Below, piece by piece: positions 55,574 through 64,000 of a DNA stretch of 64,000 bases. Within the stretch, counting starts at the first letter, position 1. Each line of letters opens with the position of its first letter. Made by a program: the position numbers and the translations under genes. Location of the stretch: assembly GCA_900548815.1 (NCBI GenBank), contig URLR01000002.1:1-64000 (forward strand), in the 5' to 3' direction. This stretch comes from an uncultured Collinsella sp. Lineage in GTDB: Bacteria; Actinomycetota; Coriobacteriia; Coriobacteriales; Coriobacteriaceae. Below the pieces are notes generated by a model. That model was not told the DNA's origin. It did no database searches and saw only the letters and a list, made by a program, of their open reading frames with translations.

Positions 55574-56393
55574 AGGCGTCGAGGTAGATGCGCTGGGGTT
55601 GGTTGCGGCGACGAGCAAAGATGATGAGCGCCAGGCCCGCGATTACGAGCGGCAGGCTCAGCAGCTGACCCATGGTGATGACGCCGCCCAGCAGATAGCC
55701 CAGCTGCGCATCGGGCACACGCACAAACTCAATCAAAAAGCGAACGATGCCGTAACCCATCACAAAGACGCCCATAAACGTGCCTTGGGGCAGTAGCGGC
55801 TTTTTGCGGCTGAGCACCTGCAGAATGCAAAAGAGCACGATGCCCTCAAGAAATGCCTCGTAGAGCTGGGAGGGGTGACGCGGCATCTCGCCCGCAGTCC
55901 CGCCAAAGACCACGCCCCATGGCAGATCGGTCGGCTTGCCCCACAGCTCTCCGTTCACGAAGTTGGCGCAACGTCCCAGGCACAGCGCCAGCGGCGCGCC
56001 TATGACGGCAAGGTCCGCCAAAGTCCATGCGTCGAGCTTATACATGCGGCACACGAGCACGCCGCCGATGATGCCGCCCACCAGGCCGCCATGGAAGCTC
56101 ATGCCGCCTTCATTGGTGGCAAAGATCTCGAGCGGATGCGCCCAGTAGTAGCCGTCGCCGTAAAAGATGACGTAGAACAGGCGCGCACCGATAATGAGGC
56201 CAAAGACCACGCCGACCACGACACTCGTCAGGTCGTCGACCGTAATGTCAAAACCCCAACGGCGCTGCGTGCGGTACATGACGACCGCCGTGAGCAGAGC
56301 TCCGACCACATAGGCCAAGCCGTACCAGTAGATGGTGATGGGCCCCGCCGAGATGGCGACGGGATCAAGCATATGGTAGAGGTCGTTGAGCAT
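55572..56393 (-). CDS. lgt: Prolipoprotein diacylglyceryl transferase
   Basis: 273 residues from the ATG at 56393 (AGGGGGACC upstream). Seven membrane helices; the family signature GRCANFVNGELWG is present, as are the essential FHGGLVGG region and RHPSQLYEA. It adds diacylglycerol to the lipobox cysteine of prolipoproteins. Confidence 0.94.
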   Translation of the reverse strand: MLNDLYHMLDPVAISAGPITIYWYGLAYVVGALLTAVVMYRTQRRWGFDITVDDLTSVVVGVVFGLIIGARLFYVIFYGDGYYWAHPLEIFATNEGGMSFHGGLVGGIIGGVLVCRMYKLDAWTLADLAVIGAPLALCLGRCANFVNGELWGKPTDLPWGVVFGGTAGEMPRHPSQLYEAFLEGIVLFCILQVLSRKKPLLPQGTFMGVFVMGYGIVRFLIEFVRVPDAQLGYLLGGVITMGQLLSLPLVIAGLALIIFARRRNQPQRIYLDA

Positions 56394-56420
56394 ATCGGTC
56401 CCCCTGCTCCCTACATACAA

Positions 56421-56453
56421 ATGCGGCCGCGGGCCTTGCGCTCGCAGCCGCAT
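56421..56453 (-). terminator. Hairpin between the nfu-like gene and lgt
   Basis: ATGCGGC/GCCGCAT arms over a GC-rich loop, followed by TTTG on the minus strand. Weak T-run. Confidence 0.5.
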
Positions 56454-56502
56454 ATTCGGGCGTGACGTCTATGCGGAGCATATCGCCCGCAGCTTTCACT
56501 TC

Positions 56503-56781
56503 TTAGAACGGCGCATACTCGTCGTACAGGTCATCGGTCTCGCCGGAGGCATTGACCTGCTCGACACGCGTAACGCCGGGCACGTGCTCCTTGAGGATAC
56601 GCTCGATGCCCATGGAAAGCGTCAGGGCGCTCATGGGACAACCGGCACAGGCGCCCTGAAGCTCCAGCTTGACGACGCCCTCGTCATCAACGCCTATATA
56701 CTCCATGTCGCCGCCGTCGGCCTGTAGGTTGGGGCGAATCTCTTCAAGAACCTTCTTAAGCAGCTCTTCGTTAACAGCCAC
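56503..56781 (-). CDS. NifU C-terminal domain iron-sulfur carrier (Nfu-like)
   Basis: 92 residues. LEEIRPNLQADGGDMEYIGV and the cluster-binding CAGC in LQGACAGCPMSALTL are the NifU-C signature. It carries Fe-S clusters to target enzymes. GAAAGGAG precedes the start. Confidence 0.9.
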   Translation of the reverse strand: MAVNEELLKKVLEEIRPNLQADGGDMEYIGVDDEGVVKLELQGACAGCPMSALTLSMGIERILKEHVPGVTRVEQVNASGETDDLYDEYAPF

Positions 56782-56891
56782 AGGGGCTCCTTTCTCACAA
56801 TAACGCGGGCGCGCCCGCGGACAGAAGCTATGTTACTACAGCCGTGTACCCGCTCACGAGCCGTCCATGCGCGCGGACGCGACTTTCACGA

Positions 56892-56924
56892 GTAGTCAAT
56901 TTGGGACGGGGCTCTTTTAGCTGC
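56892..56924 (+). repeat. Dispersed repeat GTAGTCAATTTGGGACGG, copy 2
   Basis: Matches 23712-23744 (inverse strand) at 31 of 33 positions. It lies in the gap after dCMP deaminase. Confidence 0.85.
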
Positions 56925-56952
56925 TTTTGCCGCCAGCTGGCGTTGCCACGCG

Positions 56953-57477
56953 CTACTGCCGAGCCCGCCCCTCGGTGCCGATGTGAACATCGACGATAAC
57001 CTGGCGGTAGCTGATGCCACAGGAGTCGAGAATGCGGCGGCTGATACGGCCGTCATCGGTGTCGGCGTACTTGTTGTCCAGGTAGACGACCTCGCCCACG
57101 CCCACCTGAGCCAAAATCTTGGCGCAGTCATGGCACGGGAACAGCGTGACGTAGACCGTGGAACCCTCGAGGTCCTTGAGGGAGCCACGGTAGTTGAGCA
57201 CGGCGTTGGCCTCGGCATGGACCACGTAGTTGTGCTTGTCCTGCAGCGGGTCGTCGCTCGTACCCCACGGGAAAAAGTCGTCGTTGAGCGCCGAGGGTGT
57301 ACCGTTGTAGCCCACCGAAAGGATGCGGTGGTTGGTGTTGGCGATGCACGCACCCACCTGCGTGTTGGGGTCCTTGCTGCGGCGCTGCGCGGCGATGGCC
57401 ACGCTCATAAAGAACTCGTCCCAGCTAATGACGTCCAGGCGCTTGCCTGACGAAGTTTGATGAAGATCGCCCGACAT
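56953..57477 (-). CDS. dCMP / cytidine deaminase family protein
   Basis: 174 residues from the ATG at 57477 (GGAGG 8 nt upstream). Zinc motif HAEANAVLN and PCHDCAK are clear, and the substrate pocket region (VGYNGTPSALNDD) matches dCMP deaminases of the ComE type. It supplies dUMP for thymidylate synthesis. Confidence 0.9.
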   Translation of the reverse strand: MSGDLHQTSSGKRLDVISWDEFFMSVAIAAQRRSKDPNTQVGACIANTNHRILSVGYNGTPSALNDDFFPWGTSDDPLQDKHNYVVHAEANAVLNYRGSLKDLEGSTVYVTLFPCHDCAKILAQVGVGEVVYLDNKYADTDDGRISRRILDSCGISYRQVIVDVHIGTEGRARQ

Positions 57478-57561
57478 GGCAGACACCTCCGTAATCGCAA
57501 TAGTTTGACCCATTGTAGCAGGTGAAAGGTGGAGGCGTTTGTCCCGCCGGCGCCCTCACTT

Positions 57562-58413
57562 TTACACGCGGTGGGGCTTTTGGTTGATGCGATACAGCTC
57601 GGCGAGACCCCGCAGCGTCAGTGCGTCGTCTACCGTCAGGCTGTGGCCGACCAACGCCGCGAGCGCCTCGGAATCGTCGCCGGTGATGACAATGGGCACG
57701 CTGCCCTCCCCCGCCGCCTTGGTCGCGCGCATCTCGGCAAGCACCATGTCGAGCATGCCGTCGATGCGGGCTACCTCGCCCAAGACCACGCCCGAGCGCA
57801 TGGCCTCGCGCGTGTTGCGACCGATCACATGCGTGGGCGCCGAGGGCTCGACCTGCGGCAGGCGCGCCGCAGCGGCCGAAAGCGAGCGGGCGCCAAGTGC
57901 CAGACCCGGCGCGATGACGCCGCCCACAAAGGTTCCGTGCGCATCGATGACCTCAATATTGGTCGTCGTGCCCAGGTCGATCACGATGCACGGAGAGCCG
58001 TAGACGGCACGGGCCGCCACGGCGTCGGCAATGCGGTCGGGGCCGATCTCGGCCGGGTCGTCGTAGTGGACGGGCATGCCAGTCTTGAGGCCCGGCCCCA
58101 CCGTGAGCACGCGCCCCGTGCAGGTACGGGAAAGTGCCGCCTTCCACGGGCGCTCGAGCGCCGGGACCACACAGCTCAGCACAGCAGCCGCGGGTACAAG
58201 CGCACCCGGCATGCCCGCATCGGCCGCCAGTGCGGCCATGACCTGCACGAGACGCATGCGCGCCTCGTCTGCTGTGATGCTCGACGGCGTGGTGATCTCG
58301 CACGCCGCAAACGGACATTCCTGCGCCGCGGCCGAATCCTCTGCAAACAGGCCAAAGCGAATGAACGTGTTGCCCACATCGACCGTCAATATATATGCGC
58401 ACCCATTAAGCAT
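57562..58413 (-). CDS. coaX: Type III pantothenate kinase
   Basis: 283 residues from the ATG at 58413 (AAAGGAG upstream). ASKHA-type motifs: LTVDVGNTFIRFGLF, VIDLGTTTNIEVID, VGGVIAPGLALGARSL. It starts CoA synthesis from pantothenate. Confidence 0.94.
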   Translation of the reverse strand: MLNGCAYILTVDVGNTFIRFGLFAEDSAAAQECPFAACEITTPSSITADEARMRLVQVMAALAADAGMPGALVPAAAVLSCVVPALERPWKAALSRTCTGRVLTVGPGLKTGMPVHYDDPAEIGPDRIADAVAARAVYGSPCIVIDLGTTTNIEVIDAHGTFVGGVIAPGLALGARSLSAAAARLPQVEPSAPTHVIGRNTREAMRSGVVLGEVARIDGMLDMVLAEMRATKAAGEGSVPIVITGDDSEALAALVGHSLTVDDALTLRGLAELYRINQKPHRV

Positions 58414-58490
58414 CGTCGGCGCTCCTTTCGTCTGCCCAGCAGTATATCGCCTACCTAAACCAGTCATCCCAAAATGACTAGCTTGCGGCT

Positions 58491-58605
58491 ATACTGGTGC
58501 GCGGTCGTTTGCGAGCTCACGCGGCGGCCCTTGGTAACCCGACTTCCCGCGCCGTATCCGTAGCGGCGCTCCCGGGGGAAGCGGATATACGCAAAGGAGT
58601 TCTAT
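58491..58605 (+). promoter_or_regulatory. GC-rich structured leader of the OPT transporter gene
   Basis: An extended -10-like TGCGGCTATACT (58486-58497) is followed by about 105 nt of GC-rich leader with a GCGCCG/CGGCGC stem (58549-58569) and other possible helices, ending in AAAGGAG. It could be a regulatory leader; I cannot match it to a known riboswitch class. Confidence 0.35.
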
Positions 58606-60309
58606 ATGAGCAATCCCTCGAACCGCGCTTCGATGCGCGGGCAACTCACGCTGCGCGGCGTCGTCATCGGCGTCCTTGGCTGCGTGATCATCACGGCAAG
58701 CTCGGCCTACACCGCCCTCAAGATGGGTGCCCTCCCCTGGCCGATCATTTTCGCTGCCGTCATTTCGCTGTTCTTCCTGAAGCTCATGGGCAACGCCAGC
58801 CTCAACGAGGCCAACGTCACCCACACCATCATGTCCGCAGGCGCCATGGTCGCTGGCGGTCTGGCGTTTACCATCCCGGGCGCCTGGATGCTGGGCTATG
58901 CCGACCAGATCAGTTGGCTCGACATGTTTATCGTGGCACTCGCCGGCACTATCCTAGGCCTGCTGGCCACGGCACTCATCCACCGTCACTTTATCGTTGA
59001 CGCCGCGCTTGAGTTCCCCACCGGCAACGCCGCAGCTCAGACCCTGCGCGCGACCGAGGCCGGCGGCAAGACCGGCAAGCAGCTCTTTGGCTCCATGGCC
59101 ATCGCCGGCATCTACAGCGTGCTGCGCGACGCTCTGGGCATTGTGCCCAGCATGCTGTGTACGCTCAATATCCCCGGCGTGACCTTTGCCATCTATAACT
59201 CGCCCATGTTGCTGTCCATCGGCTTTTTGGTGGGCTTCGCCCCCGTCGCGTTCTGGTTTGCCGGCGCGCTGCTGGGCAACTTTGGCATCATCGTTGGCGG
59301 CACCGCTGCCGGTCTGTTCGATGTTGTGACCGCACAGGGCATTGTTAAGTCCCTGGGTATGGGCCTCATGATGGGCTTTGGCGTCGCCGTCGTCCTCAAG
59401 GACATCCTGCCGCAGGTCGCCGGTATCGTCCGCGGCCTCGCCGCCGACAGCTCCACCGACACCGACGAGCAGTCGCTCATCTCGGGCTCCCTTAAGCTCG
59501 ACGCCGGCATCATCGGCCTGGGCGCCGCCGCCATCGCCGTGATCGTCGCCATCGCGCTCGACCTTGGTCCCGTTCCAGCCGTCATCGTCACGCTGTTCAC
59601 CTTTGTCACCACCATCATGAGCGCGCAGAGCTGCGGCCAGACGGGCATCGACCCCATGGAGATCTTCGGCCTCATCGTCATGCTCATCGTTGCCGCCTTC
59701 GCACAGCTCGCTCAGGTCAAGCTGTTCTTTATCGCCGGCATCGTGGCCGTAGCGTGCGGCCTTGCGGGTGACGTCATGAACGACTTTAAGGCCGGCGCCG
59801 TGCTGGGCACCAACCCGCGCGCACAGTGGGTCGGCCAGGCCATCGGCGGCATTGTGGGCGCCCTGGTCGCCGCCGCCGTCATGGTCGCGCTCGTCACCGC
59901 CTATGGCCCGGACGCCTTTGGCCCCGACAAGAGCTTTGTGGCCGCGCAGGCAAGCGTGGTCGCCACCATGGTCTCGGGCATCCCGAGCGTGCCGTGGTTC
60001 GCAGGCGGCTTTATCGCCGGCATCGTCATGTACTGGCTCGGCATTCCGGCCATGATGATCGGCCTGGGCGTGTACCTGCCGTTCTATATGTCGCTCACGG
60101 CCTTCCTGGGCTCCTGCGTTAAGCTCGCCTACGACAAGTGGGCCGCTCACCGCGACGCCGAAGCCGGTCTTTCAGACGAGGAAAAGGCCGCCAAGGACGC
60201 CGCCTTCCAGGAGCAGGGCCTGGTTGTCGCCAGCGGCCTGCTCGGTGGCGAGTCTATCGTCGGCGTTATCCTGGCGTTTGTCTCTGTTGGCCTGAGCCTG
60301 CTGGGATAA
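58606..60309 (+). CDS. OPT family transporter
   Basis: 567 residues, about 14 hydrophobic segments. ASSAYTALKMGALPWPIIFA and LEFPTGNAAAQTLRA are typical of the oligopeptide transporter (OPT) superfamily of prokaryotes. Substrates may be peptides or metal chelates; not resolved. A strong terminator follows at 60373. Confidence 0.88.
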   Translation: MSNPSNRASMRGQLTLRGVVIGVLGCVIITASSAYTALKMGALPWPIIFAAVISLFFLKLMGNASLNEANVTHTIMSAGAMVAGGLAFTIPGAWMLGYADQISWLDMFIVALAGTILGLLATALIHRHFIVDAALEFPTGNAAAQTLRATEAGGKTGKQLFGSMAIAGIYSVLRDALGIVPSMLCTLNIPGVTFAIYNSPMLLSIGFLVGFAPVAFWFAGALLGNFGIIVGGTAAGLFDVVTAQGIVKSLGMGLMMGFGVAVVLKDILPQVAGIVRGLAADSSTDTDEQSLISGSLKLDAGIIGLGAAAIAVIVAIALDLGPVPAVIVTLFTFVTTIMSAQSCGQTGIDPMEIFGLIVMLIVAAFAQLAQVKLFFIAGIVAVACGLAGDVMNDFKAGAVLGTNPRAQWVGQAIGGIVGALVAAAVMVALVTAYGPDAFGPDKSFVAAQASVVATMVSGIPSVPWFAGGFIAGIVMYWLGIPAMMIGLGVYLPFYMSLTAFLGSCVKLAYDKWAAHRDAEAGLSDEEKAAKDAAFQEQGLVVASGLLGGESIVGVILAFVSVGLSLLG

Positions 60310-60372
60310 GCTGAGCAGTAGCTCGCTCGCACTTTAGCGACAGCCCGGTCGCAATCATATTGCCTACGGTTT

Positions 60373-60412
60373 GCCCGGTCGGTAGCTTTTGTGGCTACCG
60401 ACCGGGCTTTTT
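60373..60412 (+). terminator. OPT gene terminator
   Basis: Perfect 14-bp stem GCCCGGTCGGTAGC, 7-nt loop, then TTTTT. Confidence 0.92.
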
Positions 60413-60424
60413 GATGCCAATACA

Positions 60425-60465
60425 AAGAAAGGCCGGCGCGCTGCGTATCACAGCACGCCGGCCTT
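60425..60465 (-). terminator. Terminator of the surface protein gene
   Basis: AAGGCCGGCGTGCTG stem with one mismatch, then TTTCTTTG on the minus strand. Confidence 0.85.
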
Positions 60466-60532
60466 ATCGGTCGAGCCATCGAGTCGGTCTCGCAATTAAC
60501 CGCAGTTCATTGCGAGACCAGTACTCAAAATG

Positions 60533-63500
60533 CTACATGTGCTTGCGGCGACGATCGCCCAGCGTCACGCCCGCAGCTACGAGCGTAATGCCGCCGATGA
60601 CGAAGACCTCGCCCGCAAGCGCGGAGTTATCACCCGTCTGGGCGAGCGCGCCATCTGCGGCCTGCTTCTTGGCAGCGGGGGCCTTTGCGGCGGCCTGCGC
60701 AACCTGGGGCTTAGCCTGCGGCTCGGCCTTGGGATGATATTTGTCGTACTCGGCCTGTGCGGCTGCCAGGGCTTCCTTGGCATCGTTAAGCTCTGCCAAC
60801 GCGGCGGCATAGGCGTCGTTGGCGTCGGACAGCTTGGCATCGGCGTCGGCCTCGGCCTGTCTCAGACCCGTCTCGGCGTCAACGGCGGCCTTATAGCGAG
60901 CATAGGCAGCATCGAGCTTGGGCAGCTGATTTTGCGCCGTCCAGCCCGCGTTGAATACCGTTACGCCAGTGGCAAGGGAAGCCTCATCATCGACATGCTC
61001 AAGATCGGCCTGAAGGGTCTGATCAGCAGCAAGCTCGGTCTGGGCATCGGCGATGGCCTTTTTGGCGTCCTCGACTGCCTGGTTGGCGGCATCGAGCTGA
61101 TCCTGAGCAGTGTTCACGCCGGCGCGGGCGGCAGCAAGGGCTGCCTTGGCATCATCCAGCGCCTTCTGAGCATCAGCGTAACGCTGGAATGCAACATTCG
61201 CGGCGGCAAGGGCCGTCTGGGCAGACGTAGCCTCCTGCTGTGCGGCGGCAAGTACCTGCTTCTTGTTGGTGACAGCTTGCTGCGCGTTCGAGAGGGCCGT
61301 TACCGCGGCAGTCGCTGTGGCCTCGGCATCGTTAACGCCAGCCTGGGCGACATCGTCGGCCGCCTTTGCCTTGTCATACGCCTCGTTAGCCTGATCGGAC
61401 TCTGTCCTAGCGGCATCGAGCTTGGCGGTAAGGTCCTTGACCGAAGCGGTAGCCTCGTCATACGCCTCTTTGGCCTTATCGGACTTTGTCTTGGCGGCAT
61501 CGTAGCCGCTCTGAGCATTCAGTTTACGAGTCGAAGCCTTAGATGCGTTCGTCTGGCATTCGGTGAGCGTCGCGTTGGCCTTGTCGAGAGCAGTCTGAGC
61601 AGCGGTGGCTTCGCTCTTGGCGGCTTCGAGCTTCTGATTAAGCGCGTCAATGTCAATGCCAGAGCCATCAAACTCGCTCTTGGCGGCGTCATAGGCACCC
61701 TTGGCGGTTGCAGTGGCAGCCTGAGCACTCTCATACTCGCCCTTGGCGGTATTCATCGCGTTACCAGCCGCCTTATAGTCCTCGTATGCACGGCTGGATT
61801 CATTCACCTTAACCCAATAAGTATCCCTCTTTGCTCCAAAGTCCTTCTGAGCTTTTGTAAGCTTGCTTTCAAGTTGCGCCAGCTGATTCTTTTGCTCTTG
61901 CGTTACGTCGGCACCATATGCAGAGTCGATGTAATCGTTCACGAGTTTCTTGAAATCCGCGACGGAGAAATCGCAGTCGGACGAGTCAAAGGAAAAATCG
62001 TTGATCACGCAGGCGCCGACGTTGTCTCCCTTTCCATTGCCAACACCAAATCCCATCGCAACATAATCCGGATGGATAATATTCAAGTAATGGCCAACCT
62101 GACTATAAAAACTGGGGTCGCTCATATACAGCAAGTATGCATGTGTTTTGTACTGCTCATACGATGGGTCCGACGCAACTTTTTCGTCCCAAACCCGCTT
62201 CTCTTCTGTGTACCAGCCGGTATAGGGGTCGCCAAGCGTGTCAATCGTCTCTCCACCCGTATAGGCATAGTCCAGTGTCGACGATAAATTCTCCGCATTT
62301 GAATAGTGCTGGGCGTGAAGACCTGTGTGCGCTGAGTAGTTTACCTGCAGCACTGCCGCCGCCGTCTGCTTCAGGCTCACAGATAGCTCGCCAAGCCCGT
62401 TGGCTTTCCTAATATTGTTCAACGTATCCATATACGTCAGCGCATTCTTTAGTTGTTCGAATGAAAATGAAGACGTATTGTGCGTTCCATCGTTGTCGAC
62501 ATATTGATCAAACCAATCAGCCTTGTTGATGCCGGCGGCGGCGTTACCGCTCAACCAAGCCGATGCAATGCGCGCATTTGCGCGCTGCGCATCGGTATAG
62601 GACGAGTCATTCGCAATGGAGTCCATTAAACCAATCACGCCCTGCTTGGCTTTTTCCTGGTCGACCGTCATGGTCGATTTCAATGCATCAATCTGTCCTT
62701 CGAGATCGCCAAGCAGCTGATTAGCCTCGCCGAGTTCCTTCTCGGCCACATCCTCCGCCTCGTATGCCGCCTTGCATTCGGCGCGTTTGTCGTCCCTATC
62801 CTTTACGGCCTGATCGTAGGCAGCTTTCTTGCCCGCTTCAGTCTGCTGAGCTTGCTCGTAAGCAGCCTTGGCGGTGTTGTATTCGCTGGTCAGATCACCG
62901 AGTTTGCCGTTAGCTTCGTCGAATGCAGTCTGCGCAGACGACACGGCAGCGTTGGCGGCGTTGGCCTTCTCCTGCGCGGCAGTGACAGCAGCCTGGGCGG
63001 TCTGCAGGTTCGCCTGAGCGGTCGCGTCGGCAGTCGTCGCGGCATCGAGTTCGGCCTTCGCGGTCTTGAGCTCGCTAGCGGCAGCTACCTTGGCGGCCTC
63101 GAGCGCTTTCAGGTCGACGCCCGTGCCAGAAGTAGCGGCATCGAGCGCTTTCTGGGCGTCGTTCAGCTTATCCTGGGCATTGTTGCGCGCGGTGGTCGCA
63201 GCGGCAAGGATAGTGGCAGTCTCCTTCTTCTTGGCCTTGGCAGTCGTCAGAGCAGACTCGGCGTCGCTCTTTGCCTTCTCAGCATTGGCGGCGGCGGTCC
63301 TAGCTGCCGCAAGCTCACCCTCGGCCTTCTTCACATCGGCATTCGCCGCATCAAGCTTTGCCTGCGCGTCCTCGACGTCCTTCTTGGCGGCCTCGTACTT
63401 GTCCATATCCATGACATTGAGCTTGTCCTGGGCATCCTTGAGTGTCTTCTCGGCCTCGCCCCGCTTCGCCTTGGCATCCGCAAGCGCCTGGGTCTTGTCC

Positions 63501-64000
63501 TCAACGCTCTTCTTGGCCTGGTCGAGCTGGCCGTTCAGGTCGTCCAGCTTCTTTTGCTGCTGCTCGGCCTTGTCGACGGTCGCCTTGAGCTCGTCGATCT
63601 TCTCCTGAAGCGCGGCGACTTCTGCCGCATTCTGCTCGGTCGCGTTATCGGTCACGGCCTGTGAAGCCTGGTCTTTTTGCTGTTGAGCCTGCTTCTGCGC
63701 CTGGGCCGCGGCATCGGCCTTCTTTTGAGCCGCATCATAGGCCGCCTTGGCAGCCTCAAACTGCTTTGCCGACTCCTCGGCCAGCTGCGCCGCCGTCTTC
63801 GCGACCGCCTGGTTGCCGGCAACGACGGTGCTCTCGATGGGGCTTTCGCCCTTTGCGGCATCGGTGGTGTCACCGGTCGGCGCGGCAATTGCCGCCAGCG
63901 GCGACATGAGCGGCTGGGCGATGAGGCCTGCCGTCAAAACGGTCGCGACGGCGCGGTTGGCGACACCCCTCACGTTGACGGTCTTGGCTGGAGACGAAAG
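60533..64000 (-). CDS. Coiled-coil, CAP-domain, sortase-anchored surface protein (N-terminus outside window)
   Basis: At least 1155 residues; the frame is open to the window edge. A signal-peptide-like stretch (AVATVLTAGLIAQPLM..LAAIAA) begins about 15 residues from the edge. Numbering from the GTG at 63973, residues 50-440 and 690-1080 are Ala/Lys/Asp/Glu-rich heptad coiled coils. Between them, about 510-665, is a CAP (SCP/PR1) domain: LNNIRKANGLGELSVS, GLHAQHYSNAENLS, YTEEKRVWDEK, VGHYLNIIHPDYVAMGFG. The end has LAQTGD near 1110, a hydrophobic helix and RRRKHM, a sortase signal of LAXTG form. It is likely an adhesin or wall stalk; a ligand is unknown. Confidence 0.85.
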   Translation of the reverse strand, partial: LSSPAKTVNVRGVANRAVATVLTAGLIAQPLMSPLAAIAAPTGDTTDAAKGESPIESTVVAGNQAVAKTAAQLAEESAKQFEAAKAAYDAAQKKADAAAQAQKQAQQQKDQASQAVTDNATEQNAAEVAALQEKIDELKATVDKAEQQQKKLDDLNGQLDQAKKSVEDKTQALADAKAKRGEAEKTLKDAQDKLNVMDMDKYEAAKKDVEDAQAKLDAANADVKKAEGELAAARTAAANAEKAKSDAESALTTAKAKKKETATILAAATTARNNAQDKLNDAQKALDAATSGTGVDLKALEAAKVAAASELKTAKAELDAATTADATAQANLQTAQAAVTAAQEKANAANAAVSSAQTAFDEANGKLGDLTSEYNTAKAAYEQAQQTEAGKKAAYDQAVKDRDDKRAECKAAYEAEDVAEKELGEANQLLGDLEGQIDALKSTMTVDQEKAKQGVIGLMDSIANDSSYTDAQRANARIASAWLSGNAAAGINKADWFDQYVDNDGTHNTSSFSFEQLKNALTYMDTLNNIRKANGLGELSVSLKQTAAAVLQVNYSAHTGLHAQHYSNAENLSSTLDYAYTGGETIDTLGDPYTGWYTEEKRVWDEKVASDPSYEQYKTHAYLLYMSDPSFYSQVGHYLNIIHPDYVAMGFGVGNGKGDNVGACVINDFSFDSSDCDFSVADFKKLVNDYIDSAYGADVTQEQKNQLAQLESKLTKAQKDFGAKRDTYWVKVNESSRAYEDYKAAGNAMNTAKGEYESAQAATATAKGAYDAAKSEFDGSGIDIDALNQKLEAAKSEATAAQTALDKANATLTECQTNASKASTRKLNAQSGYDAAKTKSDKAKEAYDEATASVKDLTAKLDAARTESDQANEAYDKAKAADDVAQAGVNDAEATATAAVTALSNAQQAVTNKKQVLAAAQQEATSAQTALAAANVAFQRYADAQKALDDAKAALAAARAGVNTAQDQLDAANQAVEDAKKAIADAQTELAADQTLQADLEHVDDEASLATGVTVFNAGWTAQNQLPKLDAAYARYKAAVDAETGLRQAEADADAKLSDANDAYAAALAELNDAKEALAAAQAEYDKYHPKAEPQAKPQVAQAAAKAPAAKKQAADGALAQTGDNSALAGEVFVIGGITLVAAGVTLGDRRRKHM

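Noticed and set aside
60530..62287. Plus-strand 585-codon frame rich in Leu/Gly/Ser
   Set aside because: It mirrors the Ala/Lys coiled-coil repeats of the real minus-strand gene.

Overview
The window looks like a chromosomal segment of a high-GC, Gram-positive anaerobe of the class Coriobacteriia, most likely Collinsella or a close relative. This is inferred from gene content and protein style: a tRNA-Tyr/Thr/Met-tuf cluster, the MEP isoprenoid genes ispD, ispE and ispF, DisA, one large ClpC, a LysRS with a fused tRNA-binding domain, and an AmaP/DUF2273/Asp23 envelope cluster. No ribosomal RNA gene, CRISPR array, prophage, integrase or transposase is visible. Most of the 50-odd genes lie on the minus strand.

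Layout. 1-1845: tuf (cut by the window edge), three tRNAs, a 785-bp spacer full of inverted repeats, and a fourth tRNA. 2070-3410: a HipA-like kinase with its own DNA-binding head behind a near-perfect 28-bp inverted repeat. 3438-8926: disA-ispD-ispF-cysS-rlmB-yacP, tightly packed. 9087-9852: manganese riboswitch and mntP. 9972-11747: a classical hipBA pair with three operator copies. 11874-21798: pepD, clpC, two membrane-protein genes, lysS and greA. 21905-29157: tatA, tRNA-Pro, ispE, veg, dtd, rdgB, a broken rph, murI, a HAD phosphatase and a murE-type ligase. 29325-32070: a candidate small RNA, asnB, tRNA-Val and a short element with terminal inverted repeats. 32071-36958: the argCJBD arginine operon with a candidate ArgR operator. 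37216-38117: two tandem flavin-binding-type proteins. 38148-41634: a riboflavin ECF transporter (S subunit, fused double ATPase, T subunit) under an FMN riboswitch. 41842-44340: groL and groS flanked by two very long nested palindromes. 44533-58413: an amidohydrolase and an M20 peptidase in divergent arrangement, a zinc-ribbon membrane protein, YitT, the Asp23 cluster, yebC, a large membrane protein, lgt, an NifU-like protein, a dCMP deaminase and coaX. 58606-60309: an OPT-type transporter. 60533-64000: a coiled-coil, CAP-domain, sortase-anchored surface protein that runs off the right edge.

The most interesting material lies outside the ordinary genes. (1) At least nine short inverted-repeat or dispersed elements, many sharing a GGGACAG-like core, sit on or beside stop codons; they fall into several arm families, so they look like mobile or processed hairpins scattered at gene ends. 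(2) Two nested giant palindromes with 33- and 37-bp perfect arms bracket the groSL operon. (3) Two independent HipA-type kinases lie within 10 kb, each with a repeat-type operator. (4) rph carries an in-frame amber codon at a conserved glutamine position. (5) A promoter-terminator pair upstream of asnB outlines an unassigned RNA of about 107 nt. All calls come from reading the sequence; no database search was run.
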